In this document: positions 58,501-60,657 of the stretch, in pieces
How positions within the stretch are numbered: the first letter of the stretch is position 1
Layout: each line of letters opens with the position of its first letter
Translations under genes and position numbers: made by a program
NCBI GenBank assembly: GCA_009760855.2
Contig: WPIO01000023.1
Coordinates: 3,166,501 to 3,230,500 of the forward strand
Origin: Cristatella mucedo
Lineage: Eukaryota > Bryozoa > Phylactolaemata > Cristatellidae
Length of the DNA stretch: 64,000 bases
Reading direction: 5' to 3'
The notes under the pieces: model-generated
The model's input: only the letters and a program-made list of their open reading frames with translations
Databases searched by the model: none
Told to the model about the DNA's origin: nothing

Positions 58501-60657
58501 AATGACAGACTAGAAAATGGGAATATAATCGTTGATTCTGCGTGACCCATGATTTCAAAGCAATTATTTTTTGAGTCAATAAAAAAGTTTCAAGCTTCAA
58601 AGTTAAATTCCGTCAGTAATGATCGGCCGAATAAAAAAATGACAGAACCTATAAAGGAAAATTGTGGTGGGTAACATAATATTATTTTGTGCAGTGGTAG
58701 TACTTAATGACTGGTTGACTTACTTGCAGTCGCGACCACTGAATGCGTCCAATGCATCGAGAGGCATTTCGCCACGCTGTCTTAGCGCCGAAAGCCAGTT
58801 CGCTTGGAGTATGCCAGTAAGTGCCTGTCGTTTCGACGCACTTGACGATCTCGGCCCACCGTTTTTGACGCGACGCTTTGTTAAACCTGTAGAATTGTTT
58901 GAAAAACTAGCAACTTTAGATGGAAGATTGACAGTGAATAAATTTATACTTGGATGTTGACCTTAGAAGACAAGAGTCTTAGCGGAAGTCATATACGCTT
59001 GTAGCGAGCAATAAAGGATTGCCTGCTGTGGCGCACGGACACCCTGCATGGTGTGTGAAGTTCGAGCATCTTAATCCTGGGCCGGAGACCCAGGAGCCGA
59101 AGAGCTACATAGGTTCCGTACACTTTTCTTTGCTTCAAACTACGCTTGAAGCATCGAATATCACTAGTCTCGTGGCTGATAGCATTAGTCTTACCCAAGA
59201 TGTTGGCTTCTCGCGAGGCAGTATTCTTTGGGGATCTAACCACGTACTGTTATACGCACTAAATAACATCCTAAACTTAACTGTTGTCAAATCTAGCTTC
59301 TTTTCTATCTCGTCAATTTTCACGAATCCGAATTTCAGAGTACTGATTTCCACCTTCGATTCATCTTGTTCGTCACATACTTTGCTAGGGTTTTATAGAT
59401 AAGGAGTTGAATCCCTATGTCCATTAACAACTGGGACGAATACCCGACCTTCGGCTAGATGAAACACTTTATAGGGACAGCTATTGTACTACCTGAGGTA
59501 CACTTACGGCTCGTCCTACCAAACTCAAAGATGAAGTGCTAGATTTCTCTACGGCTACAACTCGCTAGCAAAATTACCGGTAGAATAAAACCTGTGCGCT
59601 AAAGCCTTTAACGCTCCCCGCCTCAAAATCTGATTTTTGAAATCCGAGCTCAGGGTATCTCGTAAACAGGGACTCTCGCGGAACGCATCGATGATTTCAC
59701 CGGTCAAGTCGCCTGCCACTCCTTTCACAGTTATGCAGTAGACGTGGCCTGAACGGGGCCTACGATTGGTCTTTTGCTAAGTCTTGCCTGAGTCTTGGTC
59801 CTAGAAGTAGAACCGAGTTTGGCTGCTGAGTCGTAGCCGAGTCTTCCCTGTGTCTTGGACCGCCCCAAACGTATTGGCGACGTATATACCGAAGCAAGCA
59901 GGTAGGAAGCAAGACGAAACATGGCTTAAGCCATACATCAAATGGGGACTAGGAGCATGTCAATTAGCTCCTGAGTGGCCATTTGTTCTCACTACCTGGC
60001 TCAATGTATCGCTTCGCGACTCGCCGGTACACGGGCTTGGGTATCTGCTATGCTATCCTGCCCTTTGGCCCATTGCCGCTCCAGCTGCTTCCGCTATTAG
60101 TGTTGCCGCCACTGGATGGGTACTTGCTGCTTGCTGCCGTTTGCCGCCGGCTGCCAGCTGCCGGCTGCTGCTACTACCGCCTAGTGCCTGCAGCCTGAAA
60201 CTGCTCCTTTAATTAAGGGCTGATGCACTGGTTTCTTGATTACTTCTTGATGAACGCCTGATTGCCCATCTGCTGGACAGCGGTAATTGCTAACGTAACT
60301 TCAGCTGAAGCTATGCAGGCGTGAAGTCTTAATTCAGTTGTGTACCTAAGCTACTAGGTCAAGCTATTAGAGCTCAGCATTCAGATCGTTGCTGCCGTTA
60401 CTTGTCAGACGTTACAGTTGCGGTCTATTTGCATAGCCTTCACAGGGCTTCAAGTGGAAGCGAAAAATCAGTCAGCCCCAATCAGCCACTTTATATTTGA
60501 AGCCATCCAATGCTTACTTCTTGGGTAGGTGATCGTAGTACTGCGCAATGAAGTCTTCGGCTTCTCCTAGGATATCCCGCCTATCCGTGCTCTTGGTCGC
60601 TTGCTTGCCAGCAAGTAGGGATCCAGCACATACAGCAGAGCTGCACAGAAGATCGGC
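2515..60657 (-). CDS. NOS: Nitric oxide synthase, 21-exon gene, N-terminus missing
   Basis: NOS makes nitric oxide and citrulline from arginine, O2 and NADPH as a dimer that carries heme, tetrahydrobiopterin, FMN and FAD and is switched by calmodulin. Seen: 21 exons on the minus strand join in phase at all 20 junctions into 1109 codons ending in TAG at 2515-2517. Family landmarks occur in the right order: a C-X4-C zinc pair (CSSAVC), heme-ligand motif [25 protein letters not shown]-loop [35 protein letters not shown] motif [18 protein letters not shown] motif [17 protein letters not shown] and [10 protein letters not shown]. Human inducible NOS has about 1150 residues, so only the N-terminal leader is missing. 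Intact frames in every exon argue for a working gene. The interval is the gene span; exons are listed separately. Confidence 0.95.
2716..5027 (-). other. NOS intron 20, GC-AG type
   Basis: The intron starts GCAAGT after exon 20 and ends TTGTAG before exon 21. I see no gene, SINE or LINE in it. A stretch near 3001-3060 resembles repeat-derived sequence but I could not assign it. Confidence 0.75.
5028..5219 (-). CDS. NOS: NOS exon 20: C-terminal NADPH domain, GC donor
   Basis: These 64 codons are residues 980-1043. [19 protein letters not shown], then [19 protein letters not shown] and [16 protein letters not shown] match YVQD.L......W.....GH.YVCGD..MA.DV and KLS..DA...I..M. The acceptor is TCCTAG. 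The donor is AAG|GCAAGT, a GC-AG site. Reading through it gives 29 unrelated residues and TGA at 4938; splicing to exon 21 restores the conserved HEDIFG ending. Confidence 0.93.
5357..6150 (+). pseudogene. LRRC59-like processed pseudogene
   Basis: Within NOS intron 19, opposite strand. An open stretch reads through at least three leucine-rich repeats ([61 protein letters not shown]). The match to LRRC59, an ER-anchored LRR protein, then continues only after a frame change at about 5680: [34 protein letters not shown], up to a stop near 5890. Further Glu/Gln-rich coiled-coil-like codons run to about 6145 in another frame. The lack of introns across LRR and coiled coil, plus stops and frame breaks, indicates a decayed retrocopy. 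Similarity may extend weakly to about 6600. Confidence 0.65.
7068..7225 (-). CDS. NOS: NOS exon 19: NADP adenine pocket
   Basis: This exon encodes residues 928-979. [19 protein letters not shown] then [19 protein letters not shown] matches LVFGCR....DHIY..E......G.L....TAFSR, with the Cys of YGCR in place. The acceptor is TTCCAG in phase 1 and the donor AAG|GTATGA in phase 0. Confidence 0.94.
7226..8389 (-). other. NOS intron 18, nothing recognised
   Basis: Simple GT-AG intron. It contains only short chance open frames and a TTTCATTTTCATTTTCATTT run near 7430. No repeat family could be assigned. Confidence 0.6.
8390..8508 (-). CDS. NOS: NOS exon 18: NADPH pyrophosphate loop
   Basis: This exon encodes residues 888-926 plus one base. 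[19 protein letters not shown] then [17 protein letters not shown] carries the GPG(T/S)GIAPFR.FWQQR signature that binds the NADPH ribose-pyrophosphate. The acceptor is TTTTAG in phase 2 and the donor AAG|GTACTG in phase 1. Confidence 0.95.
8740..9240 (+). mobile_element. LINE 3'-region remnants (L2/CR1-like), two fragments
   Basis: At 8740-8850 the text decodes to the last residues of a non-LTR reverse-transcriptase ORF (FSSYAPK..., then [12 protein letters not shown]). At 8850-9180 a second fragment reads [19 protein letters not shown] and [19 protein letters not shown], the typical RT C-terminal block of L2/CR1-like elements. Both are 5'-truncated and decayed. They lie in NOS intron 17. 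Confidence 0.7.
9720..9810 (-). repeat. LINE/SINE-type 3' tail with (ATT)n
   Basis: TAATAATAATGCACTTGATAAAGCGCCCTCAGATAACTCAATCTCTTTCTAGG in reverse orientation is the 3' end shared by the LINE copies of this window. The microsatellite lies at the 3' side of the element, i.e. at lower coordinates. Confidence 0.65.
10560..11530 (+). mobile_element. L2/CR1-like LINE remnants with intact 3' tail
   Basis: 10560-10760 decodes to the RT C-terminal end ([19 protein letters not shown], then [13 protein letters not shown]). A second copy from about 11100 continues through a 3' UTR to the tail AAAGCGCCTAGAAAGAGATT...GAGGGCGCTTTATCAAGTGC followed by an ATT-rich end at 11520-11538. Both are 5'-truncated and lie in NOS intron 17. 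Confidence 0.7.
12895..12972 (+). repeat. Diverged LINE 3' tail
   Basis: TGTAAAGTGCTCGAAAAGGAGATTTGG followed by an ATTATTAAT end is a decayed copy of the shared 3' tail described at 11470-11530. Confidence 0.5.
13088..13175 (-). CDS. NOS: NOS exon 17: FAD domain, 88-nt exon
   Basis: This exon encodes residues 859-886 plus two bases. [19 protein letters not shown] then GTAVRGFVK matches the G.(C)S.WL..L..GD.V..FVR pattern that binds the FAD pyrophosphate. The acceptor is TTTTAG in phase 1 and the donor AC|GTACGT in phase 2. The split codons join GVG|EKQ and FVK|TSRHF as expected. Confidence 0.9.
13405..13472. repeat. Imperfect inverted repeat
   Basis: GTCTTATTGGGCAAGTTGAG and, about 30 bases on, CTCAACTCGTCCAATATGAC with a further TGATAAGAC form a hairpin with mismatches and an insertion. 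It could be a small foldback element. It lies in NOS intron 16. Confidence 0.35.
14546..14762 (-). CDS. NOS: NOS exon 16: FAD-stacking motif exon
   Basis: This exon encodes residues 786-857 plus one base. [38 protein letters not shown] and [20 protein letters not shown] include the RYYS(V/I)SSSP FAD motif. The acceptor is TTTTAG in phase 0 and the donor TTG|GTAAGT in phase 1. Only 87 bases separate it from exon 15, the shortest intron in the gene. Confidence 0.94.
14763..14849 (-). other. NOS intron 15, 87 bases
   Basis: GTAAGC...TTTTAG. It is by far the shortest intron of the gene. Both flanking exons carry conserved reductase motifs in phase 0, so the call is firm. Confidence 0.88.
14850..15055 (-). 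CDS. NOS: NOS exon 15: connecting domain
   Basis: This exon encodes residues 718-785. [19 protein letters not shown] then [16 protein letters not shown] matches the W......LP.CT...AL.YYLDI...P....L..LA pattern of the reductase connecting domain. The acceptor is TTGCAG in phase 1 and the donor GCC|GTAAGC in phase 0. An internal CAG at about 14970 looks like an acceptor but is coding, because the frame runs through it. Confidence 0.88.
15598..15830 (-). mobile_element. LINE 3' end, reverse orientation
   Basis: (AAT)n at 15600-15625 is followed by the shared tail (GATAAAGCGCCCTCAGAGAA, TCTTTCTAGGCGCTTTACAT) and LINE 3' UTR sequence with the ACATGCACAGGGTCAGCATG motif also found at 51860. It lies in NOS intron 14. 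Confidence 0.7.
16305..16547 (-). CDS. NOS: NOS exon 14: start of FAD-binding domain
   Basis: This exon encodes residues 637-716 plus one base. [19 protein letters not shown] then [19 protein letters not shown] matches the L.Y.PGDHLGVFP.N....V..L segment of NOS and cytochrome P450 reductase. The acceptor CTAG at 16548-16551 was chosen because it gives phase 1 to fit exon 13 and avoids an upstream stop. The donor is AAG|GTTCGT, a weaker site. A 67-codon reading in another frame at 16400-16600 is a shadow. Confidence 0.87.
16548..19667 (-). other. NOS intron 13, nothing recognised
   Basis: AT-rich. Short open frames at 17039-17230 and 17655-17906 (+) and 18362-18661 (-) show no motif I recognise. 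No SINE or LINE tail is visible. Confidence 0.55.
19668..19809 (-). CDS. NOS: NOS exon 13: linker from FMN to FAD domain
   Basis: This exon encodes residues 589-635 plus one base. [17 protein letters not shown] continues the NVFK.AC.VFC pattern. The rest is a variable linker that includes [14 protein letters not shown]. The acceptor is TTTCAG in phase 0 and the donor AAG|GTAGGC in phase 1. The conserved start and fitting phases support the call; the linker itself is not diagnostic. Confidence 0.87.
19915..19960 (+). repeat. Tail fragment of tRNA-derived SINE family B
   Basis: GGCTCTATAGACGAGGCTGT followed by AAAATCAGCTG matches the terminal part of SINE family B (see 61088-61260). The head is absent. 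Confidence 0.4.
21431..21605 (-). CDS. NOS: NOS exon 12: flavodoxin C-terminal half
   Basis: This exon encodes residues 531-588. [19 protein letters not shown], then [19 protein letters not shown] and [10 protein letters not shown] form the classic third FMN-contact segment and domain end (FGLGS..YP.FCAF, GDELCGQE..F..W). The acceptor is TTACAG in phase 2 and the donor AAG|GTAGGG in phase 0. The split Ile codon with exon 11 gives GPIFSVFG. Confidence 0.95.
22730..23350 (+). mobile_element. L2/CR1-like LINE remnant
   Basis: Decayed RT C-terminal text (TSQLGF...[39 protein letters not shown]) is followed at 23270-23345 by a diverged tail (AAGTGCCTGGGAAGAGATTTGG, then ATTATT). Several stops and frame breaks. 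It lies in NOS intron 11. Confidence 0.6.
23940..24015 (+). repeat. LINE/SINE-type 3' tail with (ATT)n
   Basis: AAAGTGCCTAGAAAGATATT, then GTTCTCTGAG and TTATTATTATT: a decayed copy of the shared 3' tail, with no recognisable body upstream. Confidence 0.55.
24370..25325 (-). mobile_element. L2/CR1-like LINE fragment, type-2 tail (ATTAC)n
   Basis: A nearly open reading frame covers the RT C-terminal third: [76 protein letters not shown], ending [15 protein letters not shown]. The 3' end is (ATTAC)n at 24378-24395, different from the ATT-ended tail of other copies; 61505-61860 is a second member. Relatively little decay suggests a younger family. Confidence 0.75.
25332..25398. repeat. Near-perfect 32-bp hairpin
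   Basis: The left arm 25332-25363 and right arm 25367-25398 are reverse complements with one mismatch (31 of 32) around a 3-base loop. The right arm decodes on the minus strand to the LINE motif [14 protein letters not shown], so the left arm is an inverted copy of LINE coding sequence. AT-rich repeats (AAATG/ATTAA units) flank it at 25285-25335. Confidence 0.85.
25399..26065 (-). mobile_element. LINE fragments (RT region and a second 3' end)
   Basis: 25399-25515 decodes to the RT segment [19 protein letters not shown] and [10 protein letters not shown], continuous with the LINE at 24370-25325. 25528-26060 is a separate insertion. It begins with (AAT)n and the shared tail (AAGTCCCCTCGTATAACTAA, TTTCTAGGCGCTTTACATTT) and continues as decayed RT sequence to a second LNDDK-like site near 26025. 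Confidence 0.65.
26767..26918 (-). mobile_element. tRNA-derived SINE, family A
   Basis: In reverse orientation: a tRNA-like head with box A-like TGGTCCAGCGG and box B-like GGTCGTGGGCTCGAGC, then the core and tail AAGCGCCTGAATAGAGATT, TGAGGTGCTATATAAATGAA, ending in (AT)n. Other copies: 44915-45067, 55888-56035, 36450-36555 (partial). Confidence 0.78.
27366..27466 (-). CDS. NOS: NOS exon 11: shortened autoinhibitory-loop exon
   Basis: This exon encodes residues 497-529 plus two bases. [16 protein letters not shown] fills the position of KF..ALMEMR. It is followed by a short basic linker [15 protein letters not shown] and then directly by the conserved FSVFGLG of exon 12. The acceptor is TTGCAG in phase 0 and the donor AT|GTAAGT in phase 2. 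Only phase and position support it beyond the first ten residues. The long autoinhibitory insert of neuronal and endothelial NOS is largely missing here. Confidence 0.82.
27880..28050 (+). repeat. C-run and GC-rich low-complexity block
   Basis: A run of about 12 C near 27892-27902 is followed by CTGCC-rich sequence unlike the surrounding AT-rich intron. A similar GCTGCC-rich block occurs at 60060-60200. No coding motif was recognised. NOS intron 10. Confidence 0.4.
28826..28965 (+). mobile_element. tRNA-derived SINE, family B, 5'-truncated
   Basis: GAGGTCGTGGGTTCGAATCC (box B-like) is followed by CGATCCTTTATCGCCGCTGC, a variable spacer, and the tail TCTTCTGTCGCTATAAAAAG, AGGCTGTTAAATCAGCTAGT and a T run. 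The same architecture occurs at 30335, 34592, 57600 and 61088. Confidence 0.72.
29302..29406 (-). CDS. NOS: NOS exon 10: flavodoxin domain
   Basis: These 35 codons are residues 462-496. [19 protein letters not shown] then [14 protein letters not shown] matches the second FMN-contact loop (V.STFGNG..P.NG). The acceptor is GGTCAG and the donor AAG|GTGAGA; both ends are phase 0. The GC content is visibly higher than in the surrounding intron. Confidence 0.94.
29845..29910 (-). repeat. tRNA-like fragment, possible third SINE type
   Basis: In reverse orientation: GATCCCAGGTTCGACTCCTG has a good B-box core (GGTTCGACTCC). No box A or acceptor stem folds convincingly and the flanks differ from families A and B, so it is more likely a SINE fragment than a tRNA gene. 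Confidence 0.4.
30330..30475 (+). mobile_element. tRNA-derived SINE, family B
   Basis: CAGGTCGTGAATTCGAATCC (box B-like), GCGATTCTTTATTGCC, then TGAGGCTGTTAAATCAGCTA and a T run. Diverged copy in NOS intron 9. Confidence 0.65.
32108..32205. repeat. (TA)n/(TG)n microsatellite
   Basis: ACACACATATATATAT passes into about 30 TG repeats with a few interruptions. NOS intron 9. Confidence 0.95.
33445..33534 (+). repeat. 26-bp tandem repeat, about 3.4 copies
   Basis: Units start at 33445, 33471, 33497 and 33523, each beginning C(A/G)AGATGG(T/C)G and containing ACTT(C)...TCA...GG. Spacing is exactly 26 bases. NOS intron 9. Confidence 0.8.
33955..34080 (+). mobile_element. tRNA-derived SINE, family B, diverged
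   Basis: CCAGGTCGTGAGTTTGAGTC with TTATTGCCCACCGCCAGCAG and GCTTCTGCTGCTATATATAT: a decayed family B copy ending in an (AT)n run. Confidence 0.5.
34243..34387 (-). CDS. NOS: NOS exon 9: calmodulin site and FMN phosphate loop
   Basis: This exon encodes residues 414-461. [17 protein letters not shown] completes the calmodulin-binding helix and aligns with AVKFSAKLMGQAMAKRV of neuronal [21 protein letters not shown] is the flavodoxin phosphate-binding loop for FMN. The acceptor is TTTTAG in phase 2 and the donor CAG|GTAACA in phase 0. Calcium/calmodulin control of electron transfer is expected from the family and was not tested. Confidence 0.94.
34592..34762 (-). mobile_element. tRNA-derived SINE, family B, near full length
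   Basis: In reverse orientation: head GGTGAGCCGTAATGGCACAC then TAGGTAAGGTGG (box A-like), box B-like GGTCGTGGGTTCGAATC, then GGCGATCCTTTATCA and the tail CTGTCGCTATACAAAAAGAG, GCTGTTAAATCAGCTAGTAT. It is a close relative of 61088-61260. NOS intron 8. Confidence 0.75.
34795..34920 (-). mobile_element. tRNA-derived SINE, family B, diverged
   Basis: CCGAGGCCATGGGTTCGAGT in reverse orientation is followed by spacer and a tail with AAGGCTGTTGAATAAGCTGA. It lies head to tail with the copy at 34592-34762. Confidence 0.5.
34975..35055 (-). repeat. LINE/SINE-type 3' tail
   Basis: (AATAAT)n then ACCCTCAGAGAAATTAATTT and CTTTAAATGTACTTTAAATA in reverse orientation: a decayed copy of the shared tail. 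Confidence 0.5.
35710..35798 (-). CDS. NOS: NOS exon 8: end of oxygenase domain, start of calmodulin site
   Basis: This exon encodes residues 384-412 plus two bases. [14 protein letters not shown] matches the end of the oxygenase domain (.DPW..H.W...). [11 protein letters not shown] begins the basic amphipathic calmodulin-binding helix. The acceptor is TTGCAG in phase 0 and the donor TG|GTAATA in phase 2. It is reached only through the GC-AG intron 35799-37903. Confidence 0.88.
36450..36555 (+). mobile_element. SINE family A, 5'-truncated
   Basis: GAGGTCGTGCGCTCAAACCC then GAGGCATATGTGAAGCGCCT, GAATAGAGAGTAAATTATCT and GCGCTATACAAATGAATTGT. The head upstream of box B is missing. NOS intron 7. 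Confidence 0.65.
37370..37850 (-). mobile_element. Non-LTR retrotransposon remnant
   Basis: The text resembles the 3' part of the LINE ORF on the minus strand, with CCCTCAGAAAGACCAAAGGC and CTATGTGAAACAGGC as a tail near 37415-37450, and CCAACCTTTGGGTGCATCTG matching the conserved AP..WN.LP region of other copies. Decayed. It stops just before exon 7. NOS intron 7. Confidence 0.5.
37904..38098 (-). CDS. NOS: NOS exon 7: pterin-binding region, GC donor
   Basis: This exon encodes residues 319-383. [31 protein letters not shown] and [20 protein letters not shown] contain the Trp/Phe environment that stacks on tetrahydrobiopterin in known NOS structures. The acceptor is CCTTAG. The donor is CAG|GCAAGA, a GC-AG splice site: reading on past it gives 11 unrelated residues and a TAG, while splicing to exon 8 restores the conserved order YEYQ then EPW..H.WK. 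An unspliced transcript would encode an oxygenase-only protein. Confidence 0.92.
39273..39374 (-). CDS. NOS: NOS exon 6: oxygenase domain, short exon
   Basis: These 34 codons (residues 285-318) are missed by length-filtered ORF calls. [19 protein letters not shown] then [15 protein letters not shown] aligns with EVAKKM.LDT.....LWKD.A.VE.N.AVLHSFQ. The acceptor is TAATAG and the donor CAG|GTAAGA; both ends are phase 0, so the exon is phase-symmetric. Its place between exons 5 and 7 matches other NOS proteins. Confidence 0.92.
39545..39915 (+). mobile_element. L2/CR1-like LINE 3' remnant
   Basis: [19 protein letters not shown]-like text (39600-39720), then a short 3' UTR and the tail CCTGGAAAGATATTGAGTTA, GGTGCTTTACA and ATTATTATT at 39897-39911. 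NOS intron 5. Confidence 0.6.
41215..41302 (+). repeat. Well-preserved LINE/SINE-type 3' tail
   Basis: GTAAAGCGCCTAGAGAGAGA, TTGAGTTCTCTGAGGGCACT, ATATCAAGTGCATTATCATT and ATTATTATC. Little decay compared with neighbours. Confidence 0.7.
42020..42715 (+). mobile_element. Two LINE 3'-end fragments
   Basis: A tail at 42025-42095 (GTCCCTGTAAAGAGATTAGG, TTCTCTGACGGTGCTATTAA, TTATTA) and a second at 42640-42712 (CTAGAAAGAGAGTAAGCTCT, CTGAGGGCACTATGCAAATG, ending ATTATTATTATT). The second is preceded by TGACACTGTGCATGCC, the 3' UTR motif seen at 11380. It lies just before exon 5. Confidence 0.6.
42914..43085 (-). CDS. NOS: NOS exon 5: substrate-binding glutamate region
   Basis: This exon encodes residues 228-284. 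[14 protein letters not shown] matches the invariant [29 protein letters not shown] carries the Glu that binds the arginine guanidinium in NOS (TEI). Compared with the usual GWYMGTEIGVRD, Met-Gly is replaced by Gln-Ser and one residue after TEI is missing; both are read directly from the sequence with no frame change. The acceptor is ATGCAG and the donor AAG|GTAATA in phase 0. Confidence 0.94.
43625..44110 (-). mobile_element. LINE 3' remnant, reverse orientation
   Basis: ATAATCCCCTAAGAGAACTTCTATC with CAGGCACTTTGAAAC is a tail copy. The following bases up to about 44100 decode to a decayed LINE ORF end on the minus strand (GGTGAGTTCCAAGAATCGGG region). NOS intron 4. Confidence 0.5.
44110..44460 (+). 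mobile_element. LINE reverse-transcriptase remnant
   Basis: AAGCTTCCGCCCAGTCTGCC decodes like the RT region 'RP.S.L...K..E'. It is followed by ACTCAACAGAATCAG (HSTES-like) and a TLLVLLE-like stretch. It is homologous to 45225-45545 in the same orientation. Confidence 0.5.
44915..45067 (+). mobile_element. tRNA-derived SINE, family A, full length with target-site duplication
   Basis: Head GCCGAGCTGGTTTGGTCTAG, CGGTTAAGG (box A TGGTCTAGCGG), box B-like GTCGTGGGCTCGAGCCCC, then GAGGCATATGTGAATCGCC, AATAGAGACTAAGTTCTCC and GAGGCGCTATATAAATAAAT. It is flanked by the direct repeat TAGACCC at 44908-44914 and 45068-45074, as expected for target-primed insertion. Best preserved copy in the window. 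Confidence 0.85.
45225..45545 (+). mobile_element. LINE reverse-transcriptase remnant
   Basis: AAGCAGCTTCCGCCCAGCCT (RP), TCTATCAAAGATAATCGAA, then a stretch matching the LLVLSDL.A.F...DHK part of the RT palm (TCTGTCGGATCTTCTCGGCA, GATCACAAAACTC). Frame breaks are present. Confidence 0.55.
45770..45945 (+). repeat. CTTCTAGCTT-type low-complexity tract
   Basis: Irregular repeats of TTCTAGCTT and CTTTGACCTT over about 170 bases. They give spurious open frames. NOS intron 4. Confidence 0.7.
46560..46950 (+). mobile_element. L2/CR1-like LINE 3' remnant
   Basis: [19 protein letters not shown]-like text (46655-46715) is followed by a 3' UTR (AACTGTGCATGCAATGAC) and a decayed tail (AAGGCCTAGAGAGAGATCGT) ending in (ATT)n at 46918-46945. 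Confidence 0.6.
47830..48114 (-). CDS. NOS: NOS exon 4: oxygenase core, longest exon
   Basis: This exon encodes residues 133-226 plus two bases. It carries [50 protein letters not shown] and [10 protein letters not shown], all colinear with the NOS core (WN.QLIRYAGY, GDP...EF...C..LGW, GRFD..PL.L...G.DPE.F, LEV...HP). The acceptor is CTGTAG in phase 2 and the donor AAG|GTAAGT in phase 2. At 285 nt it is the longest exon of the gene. Confidence 0.95.
48280..48365. repeat. TTATATTATA low-complexity tract
   Basis: Alternating TTATATTATT/ATATT units just upstream of the LINE tail at 48445. NOS intron 3. Confidence 0.85.
48445..49020 (-). mobile_element. L2/CR1-like LINE 3' half
   Basis: (AAT)n at 48450-48470, tail TTGTATAGCACAATCAAAGA, 3' UTR, then on the minus strand [19 protein letters not shown] and [18 protein letters not shown], the standard end of the LINE RT ORF. 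NOS intron 3. Confidence 0.7.
49291..50391 (+). mobile_element. Solo LTR with 4-bp target-site duplication
   Basis: The element begins TGTAGCGCC and ends GGCGTTACA, imperfect inverted termini of the TG...CA class. CTAC flanks it on both sides (49287-49290 and 50392-50395). AATAAA sits at 50182, about 210 bases before the end, as expected for an R/U5 boundary. GC content is above that of the flanks. There is no internal coding domain, so it looks like a single LTR left by recombination. Orientation follows the AATAAA. Possibly Ty3/gypsy, not proved. Confidence 0.72.
50990..51095. repeat. (CT)n then (CA)n microsatellite
   Basis: About 25 CT dinucleotides at 50993-51043, then CA-rich sequence with CGCGCACGCA interruptions to 51092. 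Confidence 0.95.
51295..51714 (+). pseudogene. Ty3/gypsy integrase remnant, first part
   Basis: Decayed text matches the gypsy integrase zinc-finger/catalytic region: [18 protein letters not shown] (cf. MN.DV..WAR.C..CQ.SK), then in another frame [19 protein letters not shown]-like (cf. YLLTCVDRFTRWPEA.PLA), then LSPSIDCGA and GCRHITTTS (cf. TTDRGAQF, LG..HI.TT). It is cut at 51714 by a LINE and resumes near 52730. Several stops. Confidence 0.68.
51715..52720 (-). mobile_element. L2/CR1-like LINE inserted in gypsy remnant
   Basis: (AAT)n and shared tail (TAGCGCCCTCAGAGAACTCA) at 51716-51785, a 3' UTR with AGGTCAGCATG-type short repeats (51880-51970), then the RT ORF on the minus strand: FADD-class catalytic motif read as CADDSQM near 52650, [50 protein letters not shown]. 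5'-truncated around 52720. Confidence 0.75.
52725..53340 (+). pseudogene. Ty3/gypsy integrase C-terminal remnant, second part
   Basis: [14 protein letters not shown]-like text near 52770-52820 matches the AELVYG..LRLPGEF motif of gypsy integrases. [12 protein letters not shown] and DIAGRGH further on resemble the C-terminal P.PL.PPYEGP / IKGR region. Frame breaks and stops throughout. Continues the fragment at 51295-51714. Confidence 0.6.
53515..53605 (-). repeat. LINE/SINE-type 3' tail
   Basis: AATAATACATTTGCATAGCG, CCCTCAGAGAACTGAATCTG and TTTCTGGGCACTTTACAG in reverse orientation. Confidence 0.65.
54845..54936 (-). CDS. NOS: NOS exon 3: oxygenase domain
   Basis: This exon encodes residues 102-131 plus two bases. 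[19 protein letters not shown] followed by [12 protein letters not shown] aligns with the family pattern VFDAR.....EMFEA.C.H.KYATN.GN.RS. The acceptor is TTTTAG in phase 0 and the donor CG|GTAATT in phase 2. The split Arg codon is completed by the first base of exon 4 to give NIRSALTVF, the expected junction. It sits just upstream of the large AT-octamer array on the plus-strand map. Confidence 0.93.
55026..55637. repeat. TTTATATA octamer tandem array
   Basis: About 600 bases built mostly of the 8-base unit TTTATATA with (TA)n blocks and a few interruptions. It produces overlapping open frames of 147-265 codons of Tyr, Ile, Phe and Leu, which are artefacts of composition. NOS intron 2. Confidence 0.95.
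55888..56035 (-). mobile_element. tRNA-derived SINE, family A
   Basis: In reverse orientation: GCCGAGCTGGTTTGGTCCAG, CGGTTAAGGTGCTCGCCC, box B-like GTCGTGGGCTCTAGCCCC, GAGGCATATGTTAAGCGCCC, GAATGGAGATTAAGTTCTC and TGGGGTGCTATACAAATGAA, ending TATATTTATATTTATT. Full length. Confidence 0.8.
56180..57540 (+). mobile_element. Long L2/CR1-like LINE relic with YADD and 3' tail
   Basis: The longest RT relic in the window. Blocks in order: [17 protein letters not shown] (56265), [15 protein letters not shown] (56330), [14 protein letters not shown] (56490, catalytic YADD), NFLRLND (56630), [19 protein letters not shown] (56890), LEGLP (56950), [17 protein letters not shown] (57265), [18 protein letters not shown] (57340), then a 3' UTR and tail near 57475-57540 (AACTGCCTAGAAAAATAAGT). 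Frameshifts and stops make it inactive. NOS intron 2. Confidence 0.78.
57588..57750 (+). mobile_element. tRNA-derived SINE, family B, with box A
   Basis: CTGCTTGGTAGAGCGGAGGG (box A TGGTAGAGCGG) and GAAGGTCGTGGGTTTTAAAT (box B-like, decayed), then GCTCCTCTACCGCTACAGAA and GGCCGTCGAATCAGCCGAAC as a tail. I read it as a SINE, because the sequence past the head matches family B. Confidence 0.6.
58365..58442 (+). repeat. Well-preserved LINE 3' tail with (ATT)n
   Basis: TTTGCAGCAAATGTAAAGCG, CCTAGAGAGAGATTGAGTTC, TCTGAGGGCGCTTTATCAAG and TGTATTATTATTATT. The TTTGCAGC lead-in also precedes the tail at 11459, which marks it as LINE-derived. Confidence 0.72.
58724..58886 (-). CDS. NOS: NOS exon 2: heme-cysteine exon
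   Basis: This exon encodes residues 48-101, with codon 47 completed across the junction. It reads [19 protein letters not shown] and then [16 protein letters not shown]. The Cys of RCIG is the thiolate ligand of the heme iron, and the following GRIQW is near-invariant in NOS. The acceptor is CTACAG, entered in phase 2, and the donor is CAA|GTAAGT in phase 0. It is one of the clearest exons in the gene. Confidence 0.95.
58887..60517 (-). other. NOS intron 1 of window
   Basis: GTAAGC...CTACAG. It holds a GCTGCC-rich block (60060-60200) and otherwise no recognised repeat or gene; open frames at 59019-59402 (+) and 59850-60212 (+) have no recognisable domain. Confidence 0.6.
60518..60657 (-). 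CDS. NOS: NOS exon 1 of window: zinc Cys pair and start of oxygenase domain
   Basis: This exon encodes residues 1-46 plus two bases. CSSAVC at residues 5-10 fits the C-X4-C motif that holds the zinc at the NOS dimer interface. [12 protein letters not shown] matches the conserved helix usually written as ...A.DFI.QYY. The acceptor is TTTCAG and the donor AA|GTAAGC (phase 2). The preceding exon, expected to carry the substrate-entry segment around an (I/L)KNW motif, was not found up to 64000, so the start codon is unknown. Confidence 0.88.
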